The notes below the pieces were generated by a model. The model saw only the letters and a list, made by a program, of their open reading frames with translations. It was not told where the DNA came from and did no database searches. From contig NC_067485.1 of NCBI RefSeq assembly GCF_947179515.1, positions 73,293,646 through 73,357,645 of the forward strand: a DNA stretch of 64,000 nucleotides, given 5' to 3'. This document shows, piece by piece, positions 1-10,721 of the stretch. Each line of letters opens with the position of its first letter. The first letter of the stretch is position 1. The translations under genes and the position numbers were made by a program. Source of the stretch: Apodemus sylvaticus (taxonomy: Eukaryota > Chordata > Mammalia > Rodentia > Muridae).

Positions 1-1968
1 TAATTTGGAACATATCAGCTGACTGACTCTAGATCCTGAGCTTTGGTGAGAAGTCTCAGGCCTGAGGAGAACATGGAACCAATGGTGTCATCATTCTCTC
101 AGACCCAAAGATATTTGTCTCATGCCCAGGAGTATCATGAAAAACAGTATTTTGTCACAATTACCAATATAGTCAGGAACTACCATCCTTAAGCATCCAT
201 CAGTCTGAGTTTAAAGAAAGGTAAATAGAATACATTGATTGTAGACATGAGTTATGACAAACTTATCATAAAGGCTGTGGTCCAAGCAAAAGCAAGACAC
301 TGTCCAACTACTTGCCAGTGAACATCAGAGTCCATAAACAAGGTAGGGCTAAAGCTCTGGACCCTTTTGTCACTCTTAGGATTCCTTCTCTGCTTATTAA
401 TGAGGAAGTGTCCTAGTTAAATTTTGGGTGTCTAAAGTCCCACAGATAGTCCAACATTTGAACACTGTTCCAACCAGGTGGTACCATTTGGAAGAAATTA
501 TGCCCCTTGGGCAGTGGTCATAGCAGGCAGAAGTGGGTCACTGGGAAACATTGGGGAGTCATTTGAATAAAACCGGTCCTCTAGTTCCCCAATGACCAAG
601 ACTAGCCTTCCTCTAATTAAAGACAGAAACAGAGGAAAACTAGTGGGCTATGCCCAGCCACTATAATTCTGTTTCTTGCTCTGATCTCACAAGGAACCAT
701 TATGACAACTGATAGATACCTGTCCAATTACAGCCCTGATTGAGGCTGCCTTGTATCATTGCAGGTACAGAAGCTGTTGGTTCGTTGGAAACCAAGTGGA
801 GTGTGAACATGCTGAGATTACGCTTGGACTTTCAAGAGCTGGTGCACCCTGACATAGTATCTCTCCCCTTTGGTGACTTGATTTGCACTTTTTGGTTTTG
901 GAATCTGTATTTGCTGGCTTAATTTATGTGTTTACATTTCCATGTTCTTTCTTCCATTTTAAGTTTTATTAATAATTCTTATGTTATGTTTGCTATGTTA
1001 GAATATTTTATTGCTTTCATTTCATGTGTGTGACTGTTTTGCCTCCATGTCTAAGTACCACATCCCAGGTTACAACTGTGGAGGTCAGAATAAGGAGTCC
1101 AATTTCCTGGATCAAAACTGACAGGTAGTTGTAAGCCTCTTAAAACATACCTAGAATTAAAACAATAACATATTCACTTAGCATAACTAGGTTATTTATG
1201 TAAACAAACCCTCACTAGAACTCACTTAGCATAACTAGGTTATTCATGTAAACAAACTCTCACTAGAACAGCCTGTAGTTCTACTTTCAGGGAATCTGAT
1301 TCCCTCTTCTGACCTGAAAGGTAATGTTAATAAAATTATATAGAAAGATTTGTATCAATATTGTAAATGTTGTATAGCAAGTGTGAGTGTGCTCTATGGG
1401 AGCTCTTAGAGGCCAGAGGTAGAGTATCTCCTAGAGCTGAAGCTAGGGTAGTTGTGGGCCACCTGCCTGGTTCCTAGGAAACAAATGCTGGTCCACTGCA
1501 GAAGTAGCCAAACTTCTGGACTCCAGATCTGGCTCATCATCCTAGGGCTGATGATGGATTGTGTGGGATTTGGGGTATCGGTTTGTGTTAATAACTTCTC
1601 TTGAAGCTGACATTTTTGGTGCCTCTAATCACAGTACATGCTGAGATCGGGGGAGAGGATGGTTGTCCTTTGCAATAAGCTCTTAGTGCTTATGATCCTG
1701 TTTTTTTCTCCTTTCCATTTACAGTTGGTCCCTGTCAACCCAATCTATGTCATATTTTTCATCCAATGCCTTGGAAGGTTCTTTGTTCTTCCCTTCCCAA
1801 GCATTTAAAGTAGCTGGCTGAATTGTTTGACATATTTCTGATTTTTTTCTTATCATTTTCATGTAGAATTTGAGCCTATTCTCATACCTTGGGGTGATTT
1901 TAAATGTCTTTTTTTTTTTAATTTCTCCTTGCAAGTTTGGTTCTAGGCATATAAAGGAGGGCCTGATC
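1..1968. other. No gene seen; unclassified intergenic DNA
   Basis: Both strands hold only short random reading frames. I recognise no exon, RNA gene or well-preserved repeat. The stretch around 460-730 has the feel of an old interspersed repeat but I could not place it. A 48-bp tandem duplication at 1174-1269 is listed separately. Confidence 0.5.
1174..1269. repeat. 48-bp tandem direct duplication
   Basis: Two adjacent 48-base units (1174-1221 and 1222-1269), each starting TCACTTAGCATAACTAGG and ending CTCACTAGAAC. They differ at only a couple of positions, so the duplication looks recent. Confidence 0.9.
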
Positions 1969-3690
1969 ATGGAGCAGGACCTGGAGAGTTGTAATCTATT
2001 GAGAAATTTACCACTGACTATATGATGATGATGACCCTGGGTGAAGGACACTTTTCCATAGTCAAAATGGCCTACCATATACCAACACTGACCTGTGTGG
2101 CTATACAACACCTGAAAAATGTCAAAAAGTACAACCCATTTATCACTAGGGAAGTCAACATTATGAAATTTCTTACCCATCCTAATATTATCAAACTATT
2201 TCAAGTGATCCAGACAAGAAAGTTCACCTACCTGGTGATGGAGCACACCTCAGAGGGAAACTTTCTAGACCCGAATCATGGGATGTGGGTTTTCAGAGGA
2301 CAGCAAAGCTCAAAGAATGTTTGGCCAGGTACTACAAACAGTGCACTACTGCCATGACAATGACATTGTCCACTGAGACAAAAAGGCTATTAACATTGTA
2401 ACTGACTGCAGGTGGAATGCCAAGCTGTGTGATTTTCGCCTGGATGCTAAAGTTTTCCCAGGGCAGAAGCTGATGGATTTCTGTAGCACACCACACTACT
2501 GTGTGCCAGTATTCTTTTAAGCTTAGGAATACGAGGGCTACCCAGTTGATATCTAGAGTTTAGGAGTCCTGCTCTTTGTCATGCTGACTGGACACTTTCC
2601 TTTCCAAGATAGGTCATTTGCAGAGCTGAGGAGGAAGATCATTGATTGCAGCAATTTTCAGCATTCATCCTTCATCAATATTTTCAATGTTATAGTGGAA
2701 ATTCTAATCATCAGTCCCAACAGGAGGCCCACAATCTGCCAAATCATGATGCGCCCAATGATCAGGGACAGGCAGGGATATTTACCACCTACATCCACAT
2801 GGACATTCCCAGGCACACCAAGCCATTTCATTGAAAGGGCAATGAGTCATGGGTTATAAGCCTGAAGATATTATCACTGAGCCTCTGAGAGACCAAAAAT
2901 TCAATGAAGTGATGGCATCCTACCTGATTCTATACCAGTCACCCAGGAGAGACTGCTCCCACCACCAAATGAAACTGATTAAATGCATGCAGTCAGGCTG
3001 GAAGACCTCCACTCTTTCCCTGGTTACCTAAGAAGAGCTGAGCCTCTTCTCACATCCTTCATTTTGTCCTCACATTCATCTAAACTCCAGGAGGGAGGAT
3101 AGGAAGACTCTAAGGCCTGGTGTCAGAAGGCATGCTATGTGCTGCCAAACATGACCAACCCTCTCCAGCTCTCCCACCTGGACTGCCCTGTCGCTGATGA
3201 CTTCATGAGCAGCAGGTTGGATATCAGGAAGACTTTCTCATAGTCCAAGACTGTGTTATCTTGTAGGCCAACTAAACATGTCCAGCCACATCTACTTCTA
3301 TATACCTCTTCCCCTACAGCAGACAGAAATGTGTCTTCCTGCAGTCCCCAACACTATTTCTGGGGATTGCTGCTCTCTGCTAAGAGTATAACCCTTGCAG
3401 GCTCCTCCTCTGGGGATATCTTGCAGAAAGAGACTCTCATGGAGGAAAACCCTTTCATCCAAAAAGAGGCCATCATTCCTGAAGATACCATCACTAATGG
3501 CCAGAAACAGGGTGCAGGCCTATTTTCCCCCTCATAACTGGCATCACCTCCTGAAGAAGGTGAAGAAGAAAAATATGAGCTACCTTCAAAACCTGTGCTG
3601 CTGTGTGCCACCACCACAGAGATATCAAGCCTCGTGTGAGAATCTGGCTCCTATGAAAGGGGATCATGGAGTCACCCACAGGAGCAGGTG
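1969..3690 (+). pseudogene. Smok/MARK-like protein kinase pseudogene (intronless)
   Basis: A broken copy of a sperm-motility-kinase-type Ser/Thr kinase, a rodent-expanded, intronless, testis-expressed branch of the MARK/AMPK-like kinases. Seen in order: a glycine loop (GEGHFSIVK, ~2040), VAIQ in place of VAIK, an HPNIIKLFQVI helix (~2178), the HYCHDNDIVH segment (~2353) followed by TGA at 2374-2376 where the HRD arginine belongs, DFR instead of DFG at 2431-2439, stops at 2518, 2524 and 2554 (the last where SLGVLL should be preceded by Trp), then LTGHFPFQDRSFAELRRKI (~2587) and NRRPT (~2722). A UBA-like stretch (MGYKPEDI, ~2849) lies in a different frame, so there is a frameshift near 2850; another lies near 2265. 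A possible C-tail with LCCCVPPPQ (~3592) resembles Smok tails as I remember them. With the catalytic Lys, HRD and DFG all altered plus several stops, it is certainly non-functional as a kinase. The outer limits are approximate. Confidence 0.85.
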
Positions 3691-4439
3691 GGTGCATGTT
3701 CTCATTTATTTCCTCCATAATTCCTCTTGTCCTTTGTGAAAAATGACGAGCGTTCCCCACCTCCACACCACAGCAAGGTCTCTCCAGGTAAAATCCCATG
3801 CAGGAAGGCCTGCCTGTTCCCTGTGTTTTGCTCAGAGGGGAAGACTGGGGTGCATAAGTGCCCTAAAACTGTAAGTGGAACAGTAGTCCTGTAGCCTCTC
3901 CCAGCCTGAGTAAACAACAGAAATTGTTCTATGGGAAGTAACTGTCCATTACTCCCTGTTTCTTGACTCCCTGTTTCTTGGCACAGCCGCCCCTCACACT
4001 AATTCTGCCCTGTAATTATTTACCTCCTGCCTCTCTGTGCTTGTTCCCTCAAGGCCAACTTTCAGATTGAAACAAGATTCCAACTGGCATCACAGTCACT
4101 CCTTGAAAGAGGAATGATAGGTGTTGTGACAAGAGTCAATTTAGGACCAGTATGATGGAGCAGCAACCTCTGATAGCCCTACATCATTTAGCTAGAGAAA
4201 TCAACATTGCTGCTAGCATTTATCTGAGAATTTGAACAGTGCTTGTTCTTGCTATGATAAGCAGCTGTGCACATCCTTTGAGAGAGCTACTGGGAAGCTT
4301 TCCTGTCCTTCCAATTGTTATATTTGTAAGATGTCATCTCCTGTGTTCTTTCTCCCAAGACTGTGTACTTGCATCCAACATTATAATTATTCACATAATA
4401 TGTGACAATATATACTCTACGTTCATATATATGTCACAA

Positions 4440-4443
<4 letters not shown>
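3691..4443. other. No gene seen
   Basis: Unique-looking sequence downstream of the kinase relic; only chance reading frames. A short direct repeat (CTCCCTGTTTCTTG twice) lies near 3951-3980. Confidence 0.45.

Positions 4444-4476
<33 letters not shown>
4444..4476. repeat. (TG)n microsatellite
   Basis: About 16 uninterrupted TG dinucleotides. Confidence 0.97.
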
Positions 4477-4478
<2 letters not shown>

Positions 4479-4591
4479 AGGTGTATGTATCTTGCCCAGC
4501 AAGAATTGCAAGAATTGAGTTTTCCTTACATATGCTGTGTCTGGCATCAGAATAACTGGGCATAGAAATGGGCGTTGAACTAATAAGTTCA

Positions 4592-4594
4592 GGA

Positions 4595-4665
<71 letters not shown>

Positions 4666-4679
4666 GAAGAAAGAAAGAA
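4592..4679. repeat. (GAAA)n microsatellite
   Basis: About 21 GAAA units with one GGAA variant near the 3' end; a purine-only strand of nearly 90 bases. Confidence 0.97.
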
Positions 4680-4749
4680 TGAACACTGAGTTTGAAGGCC
4701 TCTCTAATAGGTAAACCATTGCTTATGATAAGATTTCTCTGGGAATTAT

Positions 4750-4858
4750 CTGGCTTTGTGTGGTATGTGTACTGATCCTGGTTCTGAGGAGGCTAAGACA
4801 GGAAAATCATGACTTTCAGCCCAGGCTGGACAAAGGAGAAATAGGTCTTACTGTCCTC
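4750..4858 (+). mobile_element. Old B1-like SINE fragment
   Basis: Degenerate B1 layout: a GGTATGTG...TGATCC start, GAGGAGGCTAAGACAGG, then CCCAGGCTGGAC. Diverged; family by eye. Confidence 0.5.
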
Positions 4859-4920
4859 ATCTTCAAGTTATTGCTTGAAATGTCAACTCTTTAATCACAA
4901 TTTCTAGAATTATACCCTTT

Positions 4921-5040
4921 TATTTCTTTTTTAAGATAAAGGATCCACAACATTACCTTGGCTGGTCCTGAGATGTTGAACGCAAGCTATCCTCCAGCCT
5001 CAGTTCAAGTGCCAGGATTGCAGGCATGTGCCTTGCACTC
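4921..5040 (-). mobile_element. Old B1-like SINE, minus strand
   Basis: Reverse B1 pattern: CTTGGCTGGTCCTGAG, CTATCCTCCAGCCTCAG, then CAGGATTGCAGGCATGTGCC. Confidence 0.6.
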
Positions 5041-5321
5041 AGGTGGGAACCTGGACATTTAAAAGCAGCTGATGAGTCTTTAGGACACAGAATTGAGTTG
5101 CTGATTTACTAGGAAATCTTGCATGGTTTGGTGATTTCTAAAATTATTAATTAGAAGAAACCATAAAGACTGTTCCTCTCTTTCAGTTTTTGTAGCTACA
5201 CCCAATCTAGTAACCTTATGGTGCTCTTCGTGTAAGACATCACCTTTCCTTGCAGGACAGGATCTTCAGTTTTCAGGCAACTGAAATGGTGGGATGATGG
5301 GAACTTTGGTACAGTGTGACA

Positions 5322-5359
5322 GCTGATGCTGATGCTGGTGCTGATGCTGATGCTGATGC
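5322..5359. repeat. GCTGAT hexamer tract
   Basis: Six tandem GCTGAT/GCTGGT units; perfect apart from one A-to-G change and the final base. Confidence 0.9.
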
Positions 5360-5436
5360 GCCAGAAACACTGCCTCGTGATGCTCTTTTTTGTCTTCTTT
5401 CTGAAATGTCTCAGATTAGGTGATGGAACACCGGAA

Positions 5437-5464
5437 GTGTGTGTGTGTGTGTGTGTGTGTGTGT
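5437..5464. repeat. (GT)n microsatellite
   Basis: Fourteen GT units directly beside an ID-like SINE. Confidence 0.95.
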
Positions 5465-5532
5465 TCCCCAGGGCTTCTTGCAGGGTAAGCACTCACTCTA
5501 TCACTGAGCTATATGCCACCCCCAGTCCCCAG
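5465..5532 (-). mobile_element. ID-like SINE, minus strand
   Basis: Reverse complement of a tRNA-Ala-derived ID core: GGGTAAGCACTCACTCTATCACTGAGCTATAT-type pattern (B-box and A-box regions recognisable) ending in a short CCCC/CAGTCCCC motif. Confidence 0.65.
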
Positions 5533-5627
5533 ATGTGGCTTTTTAACTGAGCCTTGGGTTCCTCGGCCACATTAGATGGCACCGTGTGGCATTGTATTCT
5601 CCACTTTATCAGATGACAACATCTTTT

Positions 5628-5725
5628 TTCACATTTGAAGCAAGGTCTCATTCGGCAGCCAGTCTTGAACCTTATCATTCTCCTGCCTCTCCTCTGAATG
5701 CACTACTATTCCTGACCCACAGACT
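5628..5725 (-). mobile_element. B1-like SINE fragment, minus strand
   Basis: AAGCAAGGTCTCATTCGG, CAGTCTTGAAC and TCCTGCCTCTCC follow the reverse B1 order; diverged. May form one composite with the ID-like piece to its left. Confidence 0.5.
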
Positions 5726-7084
5726 CACCAGTGAGTTTCCTGCCCAGTGTGGCCAGTCCCAGCTCTAGATTTGAGTCTCTTAATACAAATAACTCCACAG
5801 GATGGAGCTGAATTCAGGATGGTCCCTGAATGAGCTGGAGCCCCTCCCCCAATCTTCCATTTAGTCAATATTCATCCAGGATAACTGGAAAAAACAGGTT
5901 TGAGTCATTTCTTTGGGGCTTCTAATGAATGTCTTCATATCGAGGCCTGGCTGTCATATTCACTTGAACTCTCTCTCTCTGTCTCTCCTCCAATATCTCT
6001 TCAGAAGTTCTTCTAAATATTGTTATGTCAGAACACAGTCCACAGAGTCAACTGAGGATAATTCTGTGAGAAAACTCCAAGAAAACTAGAGTTCTGTGAC
6101 CTGTTTCTTCCTAACACAGACTTGTTCCTGAAATGTGTTTTCATGTCCCTCCCAAGTATAGTGGATAGGAGGGAGTTTACATCAGATTATTCATTTTACC
6201 TGGCTATTGTTGTTTATATGCCTGTGTAGACGAACATGTTTCTGTCACGTGTGGCTTGTCTTTGTGACTGTAAACTATACTCCTGTGGTTCTTCTTAACT
6301 CTCAGAGTATAGATTGTCTGATGCTCTGAGTGAAGCCAGAGGCTTTAGTCCGTCTCAGATCTTAGGCTCCATTCTCCCAGTCTCCACTGCCTCAAGGGTG
6401 GTAAATAATCGTACCTTTGCCCTTTAAAAATATGTCAAACCTTCCATTCCTCATCTATTTTATTTTTTAATTTTACTCAAAAATAAAAAATATATATGCA
6501 TACAGTCATACATACTTCCTGACCTCTGTTCCCATGAATCCACAATTTCAAAATGGAGGCCATTTCCTTGTCTGATTTTATTTTGATACATATGTACTAT
6601 TAAAATGGGCCAAATCAAAAGGTCTTAATCTGACAGAATGATTTCCATAAAAATGCTGACCTTGCATAGACTCAACTTGGATTTTTCCCTGACAAGCACT
6701 GCCAATTGACTTCAGACAGTCGTTTGGCGCCATCTGCTGGTCATGGACAGTCTGCGCAAATTAGAGCTGAAGAGCCCAGAATCCACTCTGAGTGCCTGTA
6801 ACTAATAATCCTGCTGAAACAGAGCTGTGTGTGGCTTCATTGCAAATCTGCTTGATCCTGTGCGTACCTCGGAGTGACCTCATCCTATCCTCTCTGAATT
6901 TCACAAGGCACCTTTGCTTTATTGCCTCGGCCAAGCCTGCTCACAATGGAGACCAGAAGCCACATCTTGGCGCTCTCACATCCCCAAGGTCCAGAATACA
7001 GTAGGAGCAGTGAAACATGTTTCTTTTGCTCTGTGGCTTTTGATTGGCACAATGACCAATGTGGGCCATGAGATATGATGAAGC
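5726..7084. other. No gene seen; one CTCF-like motif
   Basis: No exon or recognisable repeat. The notable point is a strong CTCF consensus match at 6727-6740, listed separately. Confidence 0.45.
6727..6740 (-). promoter_or_regulatory. Candidate CTCF-binding motif
   Basis: The minus strand reads CCAGCAGATGGCGC, a full match to the commonly quoted CTCF core CCASYAGRKGGCRS. It is in unique-looking DNA rather than an obvious SINE. Binding is inferred from the motif only. Confidence 0.5.
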
Positions 7085-7240
7085 ACAGACAACATAAAGC
7101 TAAGGATGAACGTGAACTCCTGATCCTTCTGCCTCTGCCTCCCCATGCTGAATCACAGGCATGTACCACCTGCTTTATTTACACAGTGCTGGGCCTGATG
7201 CACACAAGCCAACCACTCTCCCTACTGAGCCTCCTCCACA
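7085..7240 (-). mobile_element. B4 SINE (B1 + ID fusion), minus strand
   Basis: Reading rightwards: the reverse of a B1 half (GAACTCCTGATCCTTCTGCC, CACAGGCATGTACCACC), then the reverse of an ID half (AGTGCTGGGCCTGATGCA, CTCCCTACTGAGCC). This order is the B4 composite. Confidence 0.7.
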
Positions 7241-7633
7241 GCCCTGCTCCATCACTTCCCATGAGTCTGTGCATTAATTGGCTTGGCTCACCATCCTCCT
7301 GGATCCTGGTCACAGGTGCTGCTGAGTTCTCCTGGAGCTCATCTGGGCAGAACACCCATGGAGACATTGCTCAGAAGACAAGCAGCTGGTGCCAGCCTTT
7401 GCTTGGGCCTCTGGTTCTCCCCATCATGACCTTCCTCCTCCACAAACTAAAGAGGGTTTCTCAGGATGTGGCAGCTGGGCTCTGAGACAGTAGAAGTTCT
7501 GAAGGGATATTGATCTTTCAGAGAATTTTATTGCACTCAGACGTGCTGTGGGTAAGGGTTATGGTCTCACTAGAAAGAGAGCTTCCTTGGGTAATCGCAC
7601 TTACTAGTAAATGAGGAAGGAGAGTAGAGGGGT
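7241..7633. other. No gene seen between B4 and L1
   Basis: An open frame of 136 codons (7075-7485, +) begins inside the B4 SINE and has no recognisable domain; it looks like chance. Confidence 0.4.
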
Positions 7634-8461
7634 TATGGCGGAGAAGCATCTTAAAAAATGCTCAACTTCATTAGTCATTAGGGAAATGCAAATCAAAACA
7701 ACCCTGAGATTTCACCTTACACCAGTCAGAATGGCTAAGATTAAAAATTCAGGAGACAGCAGGTGTTGGAGAGGGTGTGGAGAAAGAGGAACACTCCTCC
7801 ACTGCTGGTGGGGTTGCAAATTGGTACAACCACTCTGGAAATCAGTCTGGCGGTTCCTCTGATAACTGGGCACCTCACTTCCAGAAGATCCTGCTATACC
7901 ACTCCTGGGCATATACCCAGAGGATTCCCCACCATGTAATAAGGATACATGCTCTACTATGTTCATAGCAGCCCTATTTATAATTGCCAGATGTTGGAAA
8001 GAACCCAGGTATCCCTCAACAGAAGAGTGGATGCAAAAAATGTGGTATATCTACACAATGGAGTACTATTCAGCCATTAGAAACAATGAATTCATGAAAT
8101 TCTTAGGCAAATGGATGGAGCTAGAGAATATCATACTAAGTGAGGTAACCCAGACTCAAAAGGTGAATCATGGTATGCACTCACTAATAAGTGGATATTA
8201 ACCTAGAAAACTGGAATACCCAAAACATAATCCACACATCAAATGAGGTACAAGAAGAAAGGAGGAGTGGCCCCTGGTTCTGGAAAGACTCAGTGAAACA
8301 GTATTCAGCAAAACCAGAACGGGGAAGCGGGAAGGGGTGGGTGGGAGGACAGGGGAAGAGAAGGGGGTTTGCGGGACTTTCGGGGAGTGGGGGGGCTAGA
8401 AAAGGGGAAATCATTTGAAATGTAAATAAATTATATCGAATAATAAAAAAAAAAAAAAAAA
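7634..8461 (+). mobile_element. 5'-truncated L1, ORF2 C-terminus and 3' UTR
   Basis: Starts abruptly inside ORF2 at MAEKHLKKCSTSLV, continues through the C-terminal Cys/His region (GTLLHCWWGCKLVQPLW), hits a frameshift/stop just after WRFL (~7862), and resumes in another frame to the natural end SLISGY* at 8201. The GC-rich 3' UTR and an A tail (8445-8461) follow. Rat-like L1 subfamily by eye. It cannot encode active protein. Confidence 0.92.
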
Positions 8462-8672
8462 GAAGAAGAAAGGAGGAGTGGCCCCTGGTTCTGGAAAGAC
8501 TCAGTGAAGCAGTATTCGGCAAAACCAGAACGGGGAAGTGGGAAGGGGTGGGTGGGAGGACAGGGAAAGAGAAGGGGGCTTACGGGACTTTTGGGGAGTG
8601 GGGGGCTAGAAAAGGGGAAATCATTTGAAATGTAAATAAATTATATCGAATAAAAAAAATTTAAAAAAAAGA
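8462..8672 (+). mobile_element. Second, tandem copy of the L1 3' UTR and tail
   Basis: Repeats 8253-8461 almost base for base (AGAAGAAAGGAGGAGTGG to TTATATCGAATAA) with a handful of substitutions, so two L1 3' ends sit head to tail. It could be a tandem duplication or a second, very short L1 insertion at the A tail of the first. Confidence 0.9.
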
Positions 8673-8712
8673 AAAGAAAACATAGACATGCCTGCATTGT
8701 CCCCCCTCTCTT

Positions 8713-8714
<2 letters not shown>

Positions 8715-8786
<72 letters not shown>
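8715..8786. repeat. (CT)n microsatellite
   Basis: About 70 bases of CT repeats, just after the duplicated L1 3' end. Confidence 0.97.
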
Positions 8787-8789
<3 letters not shown>

Positions 8790-9122
8790 CTCCTGCCCTC
8801 CCTCTGTCCCTCCTTGCTCCCTCTCTCCTATTGGCCCCATTTTGCTGTAGAAGCCTAACACACGTGTCCTATACATTACATTAGTAAAGTACCATGTGTT
8901 TTTTAAGTTCACTAAGAAGATGGATCTGTAAGTAGGATTTCCCCCTACTTTAGACCCTGGCATATCTAAGAGCATCCTCCAAGATCTTGGTCCAAGAATG
9001 GGCTCTCCCCACCCCTGGCTTTATGAGAAATGGACATGAGAACAGCAAAGCAGCCCACAAATAGAAATGTCACATCCCTGAGAAAAATCAAGTTCATTCT
9101 TACAGAAGAAACACTATGTTCC
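8787..9122. other. No gene seen
   Basis: Short unclassified sequence between a (CT)n tract and the probable LTR. Confidence 0.4.
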
Positions 9123-9960
9123 TGTAACCCGTCCCACGGGTCAGTTATTCCAGGGTTCCGAAGGGGTGCTACCTGAGGGTCAAAAGGGGAGGAAAGAAAG
9201 AACGAGGCCAGGCAGAGAGGGGTTCAATTGTTGAGGCCTCGTTTATTGTTCTGGGGTACACAGGTTTTAAGGCTTTCAGGAGGGACATGCCTCAAGGCAA
9301 AGACAAAGGAAGGAAGGACAATCTTAGCAGCTTCAGCAGGAAGAGATAAGGGTCCTCCAGTGGAGACAACAGGTGTTTGCACAGGCTGGAGCCTGCCGCA
9401 GTTATCTCAGGACTTCCTTCCACTGCAATTACCAGAGTCAGCGGGTGTTGATTCAGGCAGGACCCTTCTGCAGTTATCTCGAAACAATGGCTAAACCAAT
9501 GCGGGAGAGGCTCTTGTTTGCTTATCTCAGGGCCTTTGCCCTGTCAGCCAAAGTGAGGATCTCTAATGGCTTCCCACATGTTCCTGAACACATTGAGGAG
9601 GTAACTCACTCCCAGACACCTTCCTGAAGACCTGAATGTCTGTAGTGGGAATGGCTAACTGGGAGTCTAACCCAGGAGATGTTCTGCCTGGGACAGACAT
9701 TCCTTATGGGTCAGACATCCCAGCAGTCTGGTTCCATCCAGTGGGTTCTGGATGGTGTAAGTGTCTGACCTGCTGCTTGCTGCTCTATCCTGCTTACTGC
9801 AACCTTCCTCATCTCTCTGGAAACTGGAAGCATGGATGTCCTGGTTCATTCTCCACTTAGAACAAGGCCTGACTCACACTTCTCTGTATTTTCTACCTCG
9901 CTGGCTCACAGACCTTACTATGCTGCATCAGATTAAGACAGTGTGATATACAGTGGCAGA
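9123..9960 (-). mobile_element. Probable endogenous retrovirus LTR, minus strand
   Basis: Read on the minus strand, the right part of an LTR is visible: an AATAAA signal (TTTATT at 9242-9247), a GAGGCCT/CCCCTCTCTGCCTGG pyrimidine-rich stretch, and an end in ...GACGGGTTACA at 9123. The interior has repeated motifs (GCAGTTATCTC at ~9398 and ~9471). No gag, pol or env sequence was seen next to it, so a solo LTR of the ERVK type is my best guess. The far limit is uncertain and no target duplication was confirmed. Confidence 0.45.
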
Positions 9961-10009
9961 ACATTCCAGGGCATCTGCCTGGCGAGAAGTTCCATAGTCA
10001 GTACTTGGA

Positions 10010-10330
10010 ATGGTGATTCTTGATTGCCAACTTGATTACATCTGGAATTAACTAAAATCCAAAACTGGAGGGCACACCTGGCAGGGACTTTTGCTTAATG
10101 TGAAGCAGATAGGTCCTTTTCTAGTCTGGATCTCTGAGATAGGAAGATGCACGCCTTTCATCCAGACCTTGAGACAGGAAGACCCACCTTTAATCTGGGC
10201 AGCACTTTCTGCTGGAAGTCTGCATACAGATATGGAAAAAGGAAGTGGAGACATCCAGCCTTGGGGAATGAGCAACTACAAGATTCTTGAACCTTCCATT
10301 CTCAGATAGCCACTGTTGGATTAACAATTG
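10010..10330 (+). mobile_element. Rodent interspersed repeat, family not assigned
   Basis: Contains the widely seen murid string TTGATTGCCAACTTGATTAC, then AAGACCCACCTTTAATCTGG and TTTCTGCTGGAAG. I recognise it as repetitive in murids but will not name the family. Confidence 0.5.
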
Positions 10331-10439
10331 GCTAAAAGGTTTTTTGATCATTGAAAATTTATCAGACAAAATACGTATCTTTGCATATAGCCCAAAATAT
10401 GGAATAGAAGTAATATTTCTTACACAGACCCTTTGTGCC

Positions 10440-10640
10440 ACATACTGGACTAAACTTTTCGAGAATGCAAAAAGCACTGGGTTTGATTCTCAGCACCTCA
10501 TAAACAGCTTGTGATGGTGTAGATTTGTAATCACAGCCCCTGGGAAGCAGAGGAGGATGATTATAAATTCAAGGTCATCCTAGTCTACACAGCAAGTTTG
10601 AGGGCAGCCTAAGCTACTTGAGACCATGGCAGAGAAAGAG
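10440..10640 (+). mobile_element. B4 SINE (ID + B1 halves), plus strand
   Basis: The ID-like left half ends GGGTTTGATTCTCAGCACC. The B1-like right half has GTAATCACAGCCCCTGGGAAG, AAGGTCATCCTAG and GGCAGCCTAAGCTAC. The order matches B4. Confidence 0.7.
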
Positions 10641-10721
10641 ACAAAGAGACACACAGAAAGAGACTGGAAGGACAGGCAGATATAACCAGAGATCTTTTGT
10701 GCAGCAACATTTGAGCAATCC

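Noticed and set aside
7075..7485. 136-codon plus-strand frame
   Set aside because: Starts inside a B4 SINE and has no known domain.
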